Source: Gordonia sp. X0973 (lineage in GTDB: Bacteria > Actinomycetota > Actinomycetes > Mycobacteriales > Mycobacteriaceae). Taken from it: a stretch of 64,000 nucleotides of DNA. Shown here one piece after another: positions 34,886 to 44,936 of the stretch. The stretch's first letter is position 1, and each line of letters opens with the position of its first letter. The notes beneath the pieces are model-generated. The model did not search any database. It was not told the origin of the DNA and saw nothing but the letters and a program-made list of their open reading frames with translations. Position numbers and translations under genes: made by a program. Location: assembly GCF_013348785.1 (NCBI RefSeq), contig NZ_CP054691.1, positions 1,116,001 through 1,180,000 of the forward strand, written 5' to 3'.

Positions 34886-36403
34886 TCAAGCCAGATCGAG
34901 GCTGTGTTCCACCGCTCGGTTCCACTCGGCATACAACCGGTTGCGCTCGTCGGCGGGCATCTGCGGATCCCACTGCTTGTCCATCGCCCAGTTTGCGTGG
35001 ATATCGTCGGCGCTCTTCCAATAGCCGACGGCCAGCCCGGCGGCGTAGGCGGCGCCTAGTGCGGTCGTCTCGTTGACCACCGGCCGGATCACGGGCACGC
35101 CGAGCTGGTCGGCCTGGAACTGCATGAGCAGGTCGTTGACGACCATCCCGCCGTCGACCTTCAACGCGGTGAGGGTGACACCGGAATCGGCGGTCATCGC
35201 CTCGATGACCTCGCGCGTCTGATACGCGCTGGCCTCCAGCGCGGCGCGTGCGAGGTGGCCCCGGTTGACGAACCGGGTCAGTCCGACGATGACCCCCCGT
35301 GCGTCGGGGCGCCAGCGCGGGGCGAACAGCCCGGAGAAGGCCGGCACGATGTAGGCGCCGCCGTTGTCGTCGACCGACTGTGCCAGCGCTTCGACCTCGG
35401 CCGCCTCGGAGATGATCCCCAGGTTGTCGCGCAGCCACTGGATGAGCGATCCGGTGACCGCGATCGACCCCTCCAACGCGTAGCAGGCGGGGGCCCCGGC
35501 GATCTGGTAGCAGACCGTGGTGAGTAGGCCGTGGTCGGAGAAGACCGGCTCGGTGCCGGTGTTGAGCAGGAGGAAGTTGCCGGTGCCGTAGGTGTTCTTC
35601 GCCTGCCCGGGCGCCAGGCAGGCCTGACCGAACGTCGCCGCCTGCTGGTCGCCGAGGATGCCGGCCAGCGGGACACCGGCGGGCGCGCCGGGCGCCGACA
35701 GCGTGCCGTAGGCCTCGGAACTGCTGCGGATCTCGGGGAGCATCGCCATCGGGATGCCGAAGTCTGCGCAGATCTCGGCATCCCATTCCAGCGTCCGCAG
35801 GTCCATCAGCATGGTGCGCGACGCGTTCGTGACGTCGGTGATGTGCAATCCGCCGTTGACGCCACCGGTCAGGTTCCAGGCGACCCAGGAGTCCATCGTG
35901 CCGAAGCACAGCTCGCCGGCCTCGGCGCGCTCGCGCAGCCCGTCGACGTTCTCCAACAGCCACACCAACTTGGGCCCGGCGAAGTAGGTGGACAGCGGCA
36001 GGCCGGTCCGCTCGCGGTAGCGGTCGGGTCCCGCGTCGCCGGCGAGGCGCTCGCACAGGGCCGCGGTGCGGGTGTCCTGCCAGACGATCGCGTTGTGCAA
36101 CGGCTCGCCGGTGGCCCGGTCCCACACGACGGTCGTCTCGCGCTGGTTGGTGATGCCGCACGCCATGATCTCGCGGGGTTTGATTTCCGCCGACGCCATG
36201 GCCGCCGCCATCGCGCGCCGGATGTTGCGCCAGATCTCCCGGGCGTCGTGCTCCACCCAGCCGGGCCGCGGGAAGATCTGCTCGTGCTCGATCTGCTCGG
36301 ATCCCACGGGGCGTCCGCGATGGTCGAAAATGATCGCCCGCGACGATGTTGTTCCCTGATCGATGGACACGACATACCCGCTGCTTCTCGCCACGCCAGT
36401 CAT
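34886..36403 (-). CDS. glpK: Glycerol kinase
   Basis: Phosphorylates glycerol to glycerol 3-phosphate. The 505 residues match the family. [13 protein letters not shown] at 15-27 is the phosphate loop, GWVEHD near 48, [10 protein letters not shown] near 80, WQDTR near 103, [14 protein letters not shown] near 260 and [18 protein letters not shown] near 405 are all present. The ATG at 36403 gives the family N-terminus; longer frames upstream run through glpD. Divergent from glpD with 26 bases between starts. Confidence 0.95.
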   Translation of the reverse strand: MTGVARSSGYVVSIDQGTTSSRAIIFDHRGRPVGSEQIEHEQIFPRPGWVEHDAREIWRNIRRAMAAAMASAEIKPREIMACGITNQRETTVVWDRATGEPLHNAIVWQDTRTAALCERLAGDAGPDRYRERTGLPLSTYFAGPKLVWLLENVDGLRERAEAGELCFGTMDSWVAWNLTGGVNGGLHITDVTNASRTMLMDLRTLEWDAEICADFGIPMAMLPEIRSSSEAYGTLSAPGAPAGVPLAGILGDQQAATFGQACLAPGQAKNTYGTGNFLLLNTGTEPVFSDHGLLTTVCYQIAGAPACYALEGSIAVTGSLIQWLRDNLGIISEAAEVEALAQSVDDNGGAYIVPAFSGLFAPRWRPDARGVIVGLTRFVNRGHLARAALEASAYQTREVIEAMTADSGVTLTALKVDGGMVVNDLLMQFQADQLGVPVIRPVVNETTALGAAYAAGLAVGYWKSADDIHANWAMDKQWDPQMPADERNRLYAEWNRAVEHSLDLA

Positions 36404-36429
36404 CTTTGCACGCGGTAGGCTCGGCAACT

Positions 36430-38172
36430 GTGAATACCGACCCGACCGACGAGCGGCCCGAGGATCTGAGTCCCGAGTACCACGCGAAAGCGTGGGAACG
36501 GCTGGGTTCCGAGCAGTTCGACGTCGTCGTCGTCGGCGGGGGAGTCGTCGGCGTCGGGGCGGCACTCGACGCGGCGACGAGGGGTCTGCGGGTGGCCCTC
36601 GTCGAGGCCCGCGACATCGCGTCGGGGACGTCGAGCCGATCGTCGAAGATGTTCCACGGTGGTCTGCGCTACCTGGAGCAGTTGGAGTTCGGCCTGGTGC
36701 GCGAAGCCCTGCGCGAACGCGAACTCTCGCTGCGCCTGCTCGCTCCGCACCTGGTCAAGCCGCTGCCGTTCCTCTACCCGTTGACCAAGCGGGTCTGGGA
36801 GCGGCCGTACGTCACCGCGGGCCTGTTCCTCTACGACCGCATGGGCGGGGCGAAGTCGGTGCCCGGACAGAAGCAGGTGACCCGTTCCGGGGCGCTGCGG
36901 GCGGCACCGGCGCTCAAACGAAACTCCCTCGTCGGCGGGATCCGCTACTACGACACCGTCGTCGACGACGCGCGGCACAGTCTCACCGTGGCGCGCACCG
37001 CGGCCCACTACGGGGCCGTCATCCGCACGTCGACGCAGGTCGTCGACTTCCTGCGCGAGGCAGACCGGGTGAAGGGCGTGCGCGTGCGCGACTCCGACAC
37101 CGGCGAGGTCACCGAGGTGCGCGCCCACTGCGTCATCAACGCCGCGGGCGTGTGGACCGACGAGGTGCAGGCCCTCTCCAAGGAGCGCGGCCACTTCCGG
37201 GTGCGCGCGTCGAAGGGCGTGCACATCGTCGTCCCGCGCGACCGGATCGTCAGCGAGACGGCCATCATCCTGCGCACCGCGAACTCGGTGCTGTTCGTCA
37301 TCCCGTGGGAGACGCACTGGATCATCGGTACCACCGACACCGACTGGAACCTCGATCTCGCGCACCCGGCGGCGACGCGCAAGGACATCGACTACATCCT
37401 GGACCGGGTCAACGAGGTGCTGGTCTCGTCGCTGACGCATGAGGACATCGAAGGCGTCTACGCCGGGCTGCGGCCGCTGCTGGCCGGCGAGGACGACCAA
37501 ACGTCGAGCCTCTCGCGCGAACACGCCGTCGCCACCGTCGCGCCCGGCCTCGTCTCGATCGCCGGCGGCAAGTACACGACCTATCGCGTCATGGCCGCCG
37601 ACGCCGTGGACGCCTGCAACGACTTCATCCCGACGCGGGTGGCGCCGTCGATCACCGAGCGGGTCCCGCTCCTGGGCGCCGACGGGTACTACGCGCTGGT
37701 CAACCAGTGCGAGGGCCTCGGGCAGCGCTACGGGCTGCATCCGTATCGCGTGCGCCGGCTGCTCAACCGTTACGGCTCGCTCATCGACGACGTGCTGCGG
37801 TACGCCCAGGACGACCCGTCGCTGCTGGAGCCGCTCGCCGCCGCGCCGCAGTATCTGCGGGTCGAGATCGTGTACGCGGCGCGCAACGAGGGTGCCCTGC
37901 ACATGGAGGACCTGCTCGCGCGGCGCACCAGGATCTCGATCGAGTACGCCCACCGCGGCGTGGACTGCGCCGCCGAGGTCGCCGCGCTCGTGGCCCCGAT
38001 CCTGCGATGGGACGAGGATGCGACGGCGTTCGAGGTCGCCAACTACGTCGCCCGCGTGGAGGCGGAGATCGCCTCGCAGCAGCAACCCGACGATGCCTCG
38101 GCGGACGCGCTGCGTGTCGCGGCACCCGAGTCGCGCAAGGAGATCCTCGAGCCGGTTCCGGTGCCGCAGTAG
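36430..38172 (+). CDS. glpD: Glycerol-3-phosphate dehydrogenase (FAD, respiratory)
   Basis: Oxidises glycerol 3-phosphate to dihydroxyacetone phosphate and passes electrons to the quinone pool at the membrane. The 580 residues include the FAD loop GGGVVGVG at 36-43, [22 protein letters not shown] near 60, [12 protein letters not shown] near 236 and the C-terminal helical DAO domain. Start GTG 36430 gives the expected N-terminus; TAGGCT ends 6 bases before it and could be a -10 hexamer for a leaderless transcript. Positional equivalent of mycobacterial glpD2. Confidence 0.94.
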   Translation: MNTDPTDERPEDLSPEYHAKAWERLGSEQFDVVVVGGGVVGVGAALDAATRGLRVALVEARDIASGTSSRSSKMFHGGLRYLEQLEFGLVREALRERELSLRLLAPHLVKPLPFLYPLTKRVWERPYVTAGLFLYDRMGGAKSVPGQKQVTRSGALRAAPALKRNSLVGGIRYYDTVVDDARHSLTVARTAAHYGAVIRTSTQVVDFLREADRVKGVRVRDSDTGEVTEVRAHCVINAAGVWTDEVQALSKERGHFRVRASKGVHIVVPRDRIVSETAIILRTANSVLFVIPWETHWIIGTTDTDWNLDLAHPAATRKDIDYILDRVNEVLVSSLTHEDIEGVYAGLRPLLAGEDDQTSSLSREHAVATVAPGLVSIAGGKYTTYRVMAADAVDACNDFIPTRVAPSITERVPLLGADGYYALVNQCEGLGQRYGLHPYRVRRLLNRYGSLIDDVLRYAQDDPSLLEPLAAAPQYLRVEIVYAARNEGALHMEDLLARRTRISIEYAHRGVDCAAEVAALVAPILRWDEDATAFEVANYVARVEAEIASQQQPDDASADALRVAAPESRKEILEPVPVPQ

Positions 38173-38250
38173 CGGGACTTTGGACCCACTGGCCGGGCCG
38201 GTCGCGCGGGAGTAGCGTCGGCCTTCTGAAGTCCTATTCGGGAGGTCGTC

Positions 38251-38685
38251 ATGGTCGCCGGCAGCGCAATCGAGCAACTCAGTTCCGAAGAGGCCTGGGA
38301 CCTTCTGTCCACCCGCCAACTCGGCCGGATCGCCACCAGCGTCGGCGATCAACCGGAGATCTTCCCGATCAACTACTACGCGGCCGACGGCAAGATCTAC
38401 TTCCGCACGGCAGCCGGCGCCAAGCTCAGCGAGATCGCCGTCAACAACCGGCTCGCCTTCGAGGCCGACGAGACACATGCCGACGGCGGTTGGAGCGTCA
38501 TCGTCAAAGGGCATGCGCAGATCCTCGTCTCCACCCATGACATCGAGGAGGCCGACAAGCTGCCGCTGCGCAGCTGGGTGCCGACGCTCAAGTACGACTA
38601 CGTCGTGATCACCGCCGACGACATCTCCGCGCGCCGCTTCACCTTCGGTCCAGAACCGGACCGCTACTCCGAGACGGTGAGCTGA
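38251..38685 (+). CDS. Pyridoxamine-5'-phosphate-oxidase-like flavin/F420-binding protein
   Basis: A 144-residue split-barrel protein. LSSEEAWDLLSTRQLGRIATSVGDQPEIFPINYYAADGKIYFRT contains the strand-loop pattern of the PNPOx-like FMN/F420 family, and AFEADE with WSVIVKGHAQIL follows the next strands. It lacks the PLP-binding residues of true PdxH, so a role as a flavin- or F420-dependent reductase or binder is more likely. RBS GGGAGG lies upstream of ATG 38251. Its last 22 bases overlap the convergent nei2 gene. Confidence 0.82.
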   Translation: MVAGSAIEQLSSEEAWDLLSTRQLGRIATSVGDQPEIFPINYYAADGKIYFRTAAGAKLSEIAVNNRLAFEADETHADGGWSVIVKGHAQILVSTHDIEEADKLPLRSWVPTLKYDYVVITADDISARRFTFGPEPDRYSETVS

Positions 38686-39470
38686 CAGGTCGGGCAGTAG
38701 AAGGTGATGCGGTCGCGATCGGCGCCGTCGACCCGCTCGATCGACGTGCCGCAGCGACGACAGGGCCGCGCGGCCCGGCCGTAGACCCAGAGGTCTTCGT
38801 GGCGACGGCCCCGGGCAGGAATCCCGGTGGTGTTGCGGACCGTGCGCAACCGGTTGTCCCACAACAACTTTCGGGCGATTGAAACCGCCTGCTCCGCGTC
38901 GACCTCGCTCATCGACGTCGACGGGTGGACCCCGAGCAGGAAGCAGATCTCGTTGCGGTAGACGTTCCCGATTCCGGCGAGATTGCGCTGGTCGAGCAGT
39001 GCTCGCGAGACGGTGAGGCCCGGGTCCCGGGCGCCGGCGTCGGCGAGGTTCGCCGCCGCGGCCGACGGATCCCACGCGGGTCCGAGCAGATCGGGGCCGA
39101 GGTGCGCCAGGGCGCGGTCGGGATCGGCGTCGACGTGCAGTTCGCGCAGCGAGAACCCGACGACGGCACCATCGTCGACGGTGAGTACCGCCCGGGCCGT
39201 ATGGGCGGGCTTCGTCCACCGCTGCCCCGGAGCGAAGACCCGCCACGACCCGTCCATGCCCAGATGCGACCGGATCGCGCAGTGCCGTTCACCCGACGTG
39301 AGATCGACGACGAGGTGCTTGCCGATCGACCGCACGCCGTCGACCGACCAACCCGAGAGGTCGACGGTGGCTAACCGCGGCACGCGAAAGTCGGTGCGCG
39401 TCAACGTCTTTCCGGCCAGCACCGGTCGCAGCCGCGTGGCCAGGGCGAAGACGGTGTCACCCTCGGGCAT
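38664..39470 (-). CDS. nei2: Fpg/Nei family DNA glycosylase (Nei2-like)
   Basis: Bifunctional glycosylase/AP lyase removing oxidised pyrimidines. The 268 residues begin MPEGDTV: Pro2 is the catalytic nucleophile and Glu3 the proton donor. The helix-two-turn-helix is in LLDQRNLAGIGNVYRNEI near 160, and the C-terminal zinc finger is CRRCG ... YCPTC. This matches mycobacterial Nei2, which also neighbours lhr. Overlaps the convergent PNPOx-like gene by 22 bases. Confidence 0.92.
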   Translation of the reverse strand: MPEGDTVFALATRLRPVLAGKTLTRTDFRVPRLATVDLSGWSVDGVRSIGKHLVVDLTSGERHCAIRSHLGMDGSWRVFAPGQRWTKPAHTARAVLTVDDGAVVGFSLRELHVDADPDRALAHLGPDLLGPAWDPSAAAANLADAGARDPGLTVSRALLDQRNLAGIGNVYRNEICFLLGVHPSTSMSEVDAEQAVSIARKLLWDNRLRTVRNTTGIPARGRRHEDLWVYGRAARPCRRCGTSIERVDGADRDRITFYCPTCQLTVSE

Positions 39471-39488
39471 GACTCTCCGGGTGCCGGG

Positions 39489-39881
39489 TCATGGGAGGAG
39501 CACCACCGTCACACCCAGCCGCGGTGCACGGGAGAGTCGTGCGTCCCGGGTGATCAGCGCGGCGTCCAGGAGGCGTGCCGTCGCTACGTAGAACGCGTCG
39601 GCGACCTGAATCGACTTGCGCAGCTGCCACGCTTCTGCGGCGATCGCCGGATCGTCGACGCGTCGGATGGGTGTGCTCCTCAGCAGGTCGACGGCATAGC
39701 CGGCCTCGTGGTCGGTGATCTGGCCGGTGCGTTCCAGTCGCCACAAGGTCGAGGTGACTTCCAGGTCGAGAATCGTCGGTGCCCACAACTCGGCGTCCTG
39801 CAACGCGGTGAGGGCGGCCGACTGGCGTTCGGTCGGCAGGACGGCGTCGACGAGCACACTCGCGTCGACGACATACCTCAT
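39489..39881 (-). CDS. vapC: VapC-type PIN-domain toxin
   Basis: A 130-residue PIN ribonuclease. The acidic metal site is complete: Asp6 in VVDASVLVD, Glu41 in LDLEVTSTLW, Asp95 in VADAFYVATA and Asp113 in ITRDARL. RNA target unknown. Its ATG overlaps the vapB stop (ATGA), so translation is coupled. The adjacent vapB is the presumed antitoxin. Confidence 0.93.
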   Translation of the reverse strand: MRYVVDASVLVDAVLPTERQSAALTALQDAELWAPTILDLEVTSTLWRLERTGQITDHEAGYAVDLLRSTPIRRVDDPAIAAEAWQLRKSIQVADAFYVATARLLDAALITRDARLSRAPRLGVTVVLLP

Positions 39882-40123
39882 GACGACGACGGTCCGGCGT
39901 CGTATTCCTCGCGCACCGCGTCCAACGCCGCGAGGGTGTCGATCGAGCGCGGCGCCCCGGCGCGGCGCGCGGCGGTCGCCCAGTCGTCGAAGAGCGGGCG
40001 GTCGAGATCGGCGCGCAAGACCCGCGTGACGTACTCGGACATGGACAGGTCGAGGCGGCGTGCACGCTCGCTGAGACGGGCGTGCAACTCGTCAGGCAGA
40101 TTGCGGACCTGGAGGTTGCTCAT
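39878..40123 (-). CDS. vapB: VapB/FitA-type antitoxin
   Basis: An 81-residue ribbon-helix-helix antitoxin: MSNLQVRNLPDELHARLSERARRLDLSMSEYVTRVL is the RHH DNA-binding half, and the C-terminal LFDDWATAARRAG and acidic tail (DAVREEYDAGPSSS) would bind VapC. Start ATG 40123 is preferred to the in-frame ATG 40150; TATTGT six bases before it could serve as -10 for a leaderless message. Operon with vapC. Confidence 0.9.
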   Translation of the reverse strand: MSNLQVRNLPDELHARLSERARRLDLSMSEYVTRVLRADLDRPLFDDWATAARRAGAPRSIDTLAALDAVREEYDAGPSSS

Positions 40124-40124
40124 A

Positions 40125-40152
40125 TCATGACAATAGCATGAAGTATGCATGA
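40125..40152. promoter_or_regulatory. vapBC operator
   Basis: TCATG at 40125-40129 and CATGA at 40137-40141 form an inverted repeat around 7 bases, and a further CATGA lies at 40148-40152. The cluster overlaps the predicted vapB promoter and first codons, the usual place for RHH antitoxin binding. Confidence 0.6.
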
Positions 40153-40161
40153 TTCGAGGGG

Positions 40162-43100
40162 CTACATCTGGCCGTAGCGCATCCGGATGCCGCGCGGGGT
40201 GGTGGAGAATCCGGCGGCCACCAGCTGTTTTCCGAATCCGGTCGTCAGGACCGGCTCCCCGTCGACGGTGTCGATGGCCAGGCGCTCGACCCGCCCGGAG
40301 CGGACCAGATCGGCGAGCGCGGCGGCGGCGCCGTCGAATGGCGCGCCGTCGGAGGCGAAGGTCAGCACGGTCTTGCCGCCGCGCTCGACGAAGCAGACCA
40401 ACTCCCCGTCGACGAGCACCACGAGTGCGCCGGCCTTCCGCCCGGGGCGGTGCGCCCCGGCCTCGGTCGTCGGCCAATCCAGCGCCGCGCCATAGGGATT
40501 GGCCGGATCGGTCGCCGCCAGGACTACCGCCCGCCCGGCGCGCTCACGGGGGATCGTCGTGTGGTCGCGCAGACCGTCGACGGTGGTCGGCACGGCGAAC
40601 TGGGCGCCGCCCAGGCCGTCGACGTAATAGCCGCGCCGCACCTTGCCGCTGTCCTCGAACACCGTCAGCGCACGATAGACACGCGAGAACCCGCCGGGCA
40701 CCCCCTCGACGTGGACCGCCCCCTTGGTCACGACGCCGTAGCGTTCCAACAGGACCTCGCACAGGGCCGATGTCGCCGCGGTCGGATCCACCTCCACCCG
40801 GTTCAGCAGCAACCAGCGCCCGCCCAGGACCGGCGGAACGCTGGGCGCCGCAACGGGATGGGCGGACCCGGCCAGATAGGCGCCGGACAATCGGGCGCCG
40901 CGCAGCCTGGGCGGGCGCCGGGAGCGATGGCTCGGCGCGGACTTTTTCGCGGTGCCGTGCCCGGCGAGCAATGCCCGCACCGGGGAGAAACTGTCGTTGG
41001 CCACCCGCCCCGACCAGACCAGCGCCCACATCCCGTCGGTGACATCGCCAGGTGCGTCTAGTCCGTTGATCAGCTCGGGAAGGCGCAGCGCTCCGCCGCT
41101 TTCCAGCGCCCCGACGATCCCGACCATCGTCGCGGTCATCTCCACGTCGTCCGGCGGCGGGAGGGTCGCGGGCGTGAGGTCGGCGGGGTGGAAGGCCACC
41201 CAGCCGTCGGCGCTGCCGATCGCGCCGTGTCCCGACCACACGACCTCGCCGGACGACAGCAGCTCGTCGAGCATCGACGGCGAATAGTCGGGCACCCGCG
41301 CGGGCAGGATCAGCGTCTCCCATGCCGACGCCGGGATGGGGACGCCCGCGAGTTGGTCGATGACCGTCGCGACGGCCCCGGTGCCGCGGGTCTGCGGGCC
41401 CTGCCGCCGCGTGTCCCCGGCGACGACGATGTGCTGCCAGTCGAGCAGGAAACGGGCGAAGCTCGCGTGGTCGACCGGCGCGATCGCCGAGCGGGTGGCC
41501 GCCAACGATCCGCGTCGGATCTGCCCGAGGACGTCGGGATGACACCACTGGCTGCCGCTCTCGCCGGGCGCCGCGGGCACGAACTCGCCCTCGACGACCC
41601 GCCGCGACGACGCCAGGCGGGTCAGCGTATCGGTGACGACGGCCGGCGGCAGGCCGATGTTCTCGGCGGCCTGCGCGGCCGAGAACGGTCCGTGGGTCCG
41701 CGCGAACCGGGAGACCAGGTCGCCCACCGGATCGGCCACCGGCTCGGTGAACGCGACCGGCACCCCCGTCGGTAGCGCGACGCCGAGTCCGTCGCGCAGG
41801 CGTCCGGCATCCTCGACGGCGGCCCACAGCGACCGCCCGCGATGGGTGATCTCGATGACCTGGCCGCGCAGGGAGTCTAGCACGGCGGGCACCGGCTCGT
41901 CGCCGCGGTAGCGCAGTGCGATCTCCTCGGTAGTCAGCGGCCCCAGCCAGCGCAGCAGGTCCCCGATGTCCTGCGCGTCGCGCGCCTGGCGAGTCGGATC
42001 GAGGCGCTGCAATCGCGCGACGACCTCGGCGATGACCTCGTCGTCGAGCAATTCGCGCAGGTCGAGGCGGCCCAGCAATTGCGCGAGCAGGGCGGTGTCC
42101 AGCGAGAGCGCCGCCGCCCGCCGCTCCGCGACGGGCACGTCGTCGGCGTACATGAAGGCACCGACGTAGTCGAAGAGGAGCGCGGCGGCGAAGGGGGAGG
42201 CGCTGGGCGTCTCGACGGCCGTCAGCCGGATCTGCCTGCGGGCGATGCGGGTCAGCAGATCCTGCAGCGCGGGCAGGTCGTACACGTCCTGCAGGCATTC
42301 GCGCACCGCCTCGAGGATGATCGGGAAATCCGGGTAGCGCGAGGCGACGCCGAGCAGTTGCACGCTGCGCTGACGCTGCTGCCACAGCGGGGACCGTCGG
42401 CCCGGGTCGCGCCGCGGGAGCAGCAGCGCCCGCGCCGCGCATTCGCGGAACCGGGAGGCGAACAGCGGCGAATCGGCCAGCGCGTCGGTCACCATCGCCT
42501 CGATCTCGTCGGGGTCGACGAGGAAGACCTCGGGGCCGGGCGGCTCGTCGTCGGTGTCGGGCAGGCGCACGACGATCCCGTCGTCGGCGGCGCTGACCGC
42601 GCCTTCGAGCCCGAGCGTCGCCTTGAGTCGATTCGAGATCGCGCTGGCCCACGGCGCGTGCACCCGCAGCCCGTACGGCGAATGCAGGATGACCCGCCAA
42701 TCGCCCAGTTCGTCACGGAACCGCTCGACGACGAGGGTGCGATCGGTGGGCACCGTCCCCGTCGCGTCGCGCTGCTCGTCGATCAGGGTGGTGAGGTTGC
42801 CGCGGGCGAACTCGGTGAGGCCGAGGTCGGCGACCTCGTCGTCGACGGATTTCGCGTTGGCGACGGCGCCGGTGAACTCGCCGATCGCCGCGCCCAACTC
42901 GGCGGGACGGCCGACGGCGTCGCCGATCCAGAACGGCAGGCGGCCGGGCATCCCGGGGGCGGGGGTGACCAGCACCCGGTCGGGGGTGATCTCGGCGATC
43001 CGCCAACTTGAGGCGCCGAGGGCGAACACGTCGCCGACGCGCGACTCGTAGACCATCTCCTCGTCGAGTTCGCCGACGCGCCGCGGTCCGTCCTCGTCGC

Positions 43101-44886
43101 CGGCGAGGAACACCCCGAACAGACCGCGGTCGGGGATCGTGCCGCCGGAGGTGACGGCCAGGCGCAGTGCCCCGCGCCGCCCGACGAGGGTGCCCGCGAC
43201 GCGGTCCCACGTCACGCGCGGGCGCAGCTCGGCGAATTCCTCCGACGGGAAGCGGCCGCTGATCAGGTCGAGTGTCGCCTCGTAGACGTCGCGGCCCAGA
43301 TTCCGGTAGGGCGCGGCGCGGCGCACGGTCTCGTACCACTCGTCGACGTCGAGATCGGCCACCGCGGCCGCGGCGATCGTCTGCTGTGCCAGCACGTCGA
43401 GCGGATTCGACGGGATGGTGAGCCGTTCGATCAGGCCGTCGCGCATCCGTGCCGCGGCGACCGTGGTGTGGATGAGGTCGGTGCGGTGCTTCGGGTAGAG
43501 GATGCCGCGACTGATCTCGCCCACCTGGTGCCCGGCCCGCCCGACGCGTTGCAGGCCGCTGGCGACCGACGGCGGCGATTCGACCTGGATCACCAGGTCG
43601 ACGGCACCCATGTCGATACCGAGTTCCAGCGAACTGGTCGCGACGACGCACCGCAGGCGGCCGGACTTCAGGTCGTCCTCGATCTGGGCGCGCTGCTCCT
43701 TGCTGACCGAGCCGTGGTGGGCGCGGGCCAGCACGGGTGCGTCTAGCGGGACGGGCGGGGTGTCGAAGGTGCTGATCGCCGACGGCTTCCCGCCGGGGTT
43801 TCGGTGGTTGCGCACCTCGTCGGCGTCTTCGGTGCCGAAGCCGAGGTCGCGGGCGTGGATCTCGTTGAGCGCCGCGGTGAGTCGTTCGGCCAGGCGGCGC
43901 GAGTTCGCGAAGACGATGGTGGCCCGGTTCGCCAGGATCTCGTCGGCGATGGAGCGCTCGATGGCCGGCCAGATGGATCCGGCGGTGGGGGAGAAGGCGT
44001 CGTCGCCGGGCAGCGGGTCGTCGGCCGGGGGGATGTTGGCCATGTCCTCTACCGGGACGTCGATGCGCAGCTCGAAGGTCTTCGCGGCGGGTGGATCGAC
44101 GATGTGGCAGGGCTGCGCGCCGCCGAGGAACTCGGCGACGGCCTCGGGCGGGCGGACCGTCGCGGACAGGCCGATGCGCTGGGCGGGACTGGCGAGTTGG
44201 GCGTCGAGGCGTTCCAGCGACAGCGCGAGGTGGGTGCCGCGCTTGGTACCGGCGACGGCGTGCACCTCGTCGACGATGACGGTGTCCACGTCGGCGAGGG
44301 TTTCGCGCGCCGAGCTGGTCAGCATCAGGTACAGCGACTCCGGCGTCGTGATCAGGATGTCGGGGGGAGTGCGCACGAGTTGGCGCCGGGCGGCGGCGGG
44401 GGTGTCGCCGGAGCGGATCCCGACGGTGATCTCCGGCGGGTCCGCGCCGGCCGACCTGGCCGCAGCGGAGATCCCGGCCAACGGGGACCGCAGGTTGCGC
44501 TCCACGTCGACCGCGAGCGCCTTGAGCGGCGAGATGTAGAGGACTTTGGTGCGACGCGGGGTGCGGGCCGCGGCATCGATTCGGCCCGCTCGCTTCGCTC
44601 CCGGCGCCGCGGTCTCGATTCGGCCCGCTCGCTTCGCTCCCGGCGCCGCGGTCTCGATTCGGCCCGCTCGCTTCGCTCCCGGCGCCGCGGTCGCCAGCCG
44701 GTCGATCGCCCAGAGGAAGGCGGAGAGGGTCTTGCCCGATCCGGTCGGGGCGATGACCAACGTGTGCCGGCCCGCGGCGATCGACTCCCAGGCGCCGACC
44801 TGTGCTGGCGTCGGCGCGGCGAAGGCGCCGGCGAACCAGTCGCGGGTGGGCGCCGAGAACCGGGCGAGCGGGTCGGTGGCGGGCAC
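40162..44886 (-). CDS. lhr: Lhr large superfamily 2 helicase
   Basis: ATP-dependent 3'-5' DNA helicase, 1574 residues, slightly longer than the ~1510 usual in mycobacteria. Walker A APTGSGKT at 46-53, DEVH at 206-209, and ISRGILYPKHR and RVGRAGHQ mark the second RecA domain; the C-terminal ~1000 residues are the winged helix, beta-barrel and Lhr C-terminal core. Extra length comes partly from a triple 13-residue repeat at 67-105 between motifs I and Ia. Start is GTG 44886; upstream in-frame codons run across the riboswitch region. Next to nei2 as in mycobacteria, where Lhr is linked to DNA-damage response. Confidence 0.93.
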   Translation of the reverse strand: MPATDPLARFSAPTRDWFAGAFAAPTPAQVGAWESIAAGRHTLVIAPTGSGKTLSAFLWAIDRLATAAPGAKRAGRIETAAPGAKRAGRIETAAPGAKRAGRIDAAARTPRRTKVLYISPLKALAVDVERNLRSPLAGISAAARSAGADPPEITVGIRSGDTPAAARRQLVRTPPDILITTPESLYLMLTSSARETLADVDTVIVDEVHAVAGTKRGTHLALSLERLDAQLASPAQRIGLSATVRPPEAVAEFLGGAQPCHIVDPPAAKTFELRIDVPVEDMANIPPADDPLPGDDAFSPTAGSIWPAIERSIADEILANRATIVFANSRRLAERLTAALNEIHARDLGFGTEDADEVRNHRNPGGKPSAISTFDTPPVPLDAPVLARAHHGSVSKEQRAQIEDDLKSGRLRCVVATSSLELGIDMGAVDLVIQVESPPSVASGLQRVGRAGHQVGEISRGILYPKHRTDLIHTTVAAARMRDGLIERLTIPSNPLDVLAQQTIAAAAVADLDVDEWYETVRRAAPYRNLGRDVYEATLDLISGRFPSEEFAELRPRVTWDRVAGTLVGRRGALRLAVTSGGTIPDRGLFGVFLAGDEDGPRRVGELDEEMVYESRVGDVFALGASSWRIAEITPDRVLVTPAPGMPGRLPFWIGDAVGRPAELGAAIGEFTGAVANAKSVDDEVADLGLTEFARGNLTTLIDEQRDATGTVPTDRTLVVERFRDELGDWRVILHSPYGLRVHAPWASAISNRLKATLGLEGAVSAADDGIVVRLPDTDDEPPGPEVFLVDPDEIEAMVTDALADSPLFASRFRECAARALLLPRRDPGRRSPLWQQRQRSVQLLGVASRYPDFPIILEAVRECLQDVYDLPALQDLLTRIARRQIRLTAVETPSASPFAAALLFDYVGAFMYADDVPVAERRAAALSLDTALLAQLLGRLDLRELLDDEVIAEVVARLQRLDPTRQARDAQDIGDLLRWLGPLTTEEIALRYRGDEPVPAVLDSLRGQVIEITHRGRSLWAAVEDAGRLRDGLGVALPTGVPVAFTEPVADPVGDLVSRFARTHGPFSAAQAAENIGLPPAVVTDTLTRLASSRRVVEGEFVPAAPGESGSQWCHPDVLGQIRRGSLAATRSAIAPVDHASFARFLLDWQHIVVAGDTRRQGPQTRGTGAVATVIDQLAGVPIPASAWETLILPARVPDYSPSMLDELLSSGEVVWSGHGAIGSADGWVAFHPADLTPATLPPPDDVEMTATMVGIVGALESGGALRLPELINGLDAPGDVTDGMWALVWSGRVANDSFSPVRALLAGHGTAKKSAPSHRSRRPPRLRGARLSGAYLAGSAHPVAAPSVPPVLGGRWLLLNRVEVDPTAATSALCEVLLERYGVVTKGAVHVEGVPGGFSRVYRALTVFEDSGKVRRGYYVDGLGGAQFAVPTTVDGLRDHTTIPRERAGRAVVLAATDPANPYGAALDWPTTEAGAHRPGRKAGALVVLVDGELVCFVERGGKTVLTFASDGAPFDGAAAALADLVRSGRVERLAIDTVDGEPVLTTGFGKQLVAAGFSTTPRGIRMRYGQM
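44577..44692. repeat. 39-bp triple tandem repeat inside lhr
   Basis: Three units beginning CGATTCGGCCCGCTCG start at 44577, 44616 and 44655, essentially identical, in frame with lhr. Each unit encodes AAPGAKRAGRIET (last unit IDA). The junctions read GGTCTCGATTCGG, recalling the GGTCTCGATACACC intergenic repeats at 18764. Confidence 0.9.
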
Positions 44887-44936
44887 AGACCCATTGTTCC
44901 GCACCGGTCGGACACCCGAAGTGGGAGAGGTGTCAC

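Noticed and set aside
38251..38685. True pyridoxamine 5'-phosphate oxidase (PdxH)
   Set aside because: Shorter than PdxH and lacking its C-terminal dimer/PLP region; only the split-barrel fold is shared.
36400..39246. A 948-codon minus-strand open frame across glpD and nei2
   Set aside because: Composition is that of an antisense frame in GC-rich DNA; it crosses the real genes glpD, PNPOx-like and part of nei2.
44577..44692. The lhr repeat as an assembly artefact
   Set aside because: It cannot be excluded, but the frame stays open through three units and the third unit has diverged (IDA), so it is reported as real.
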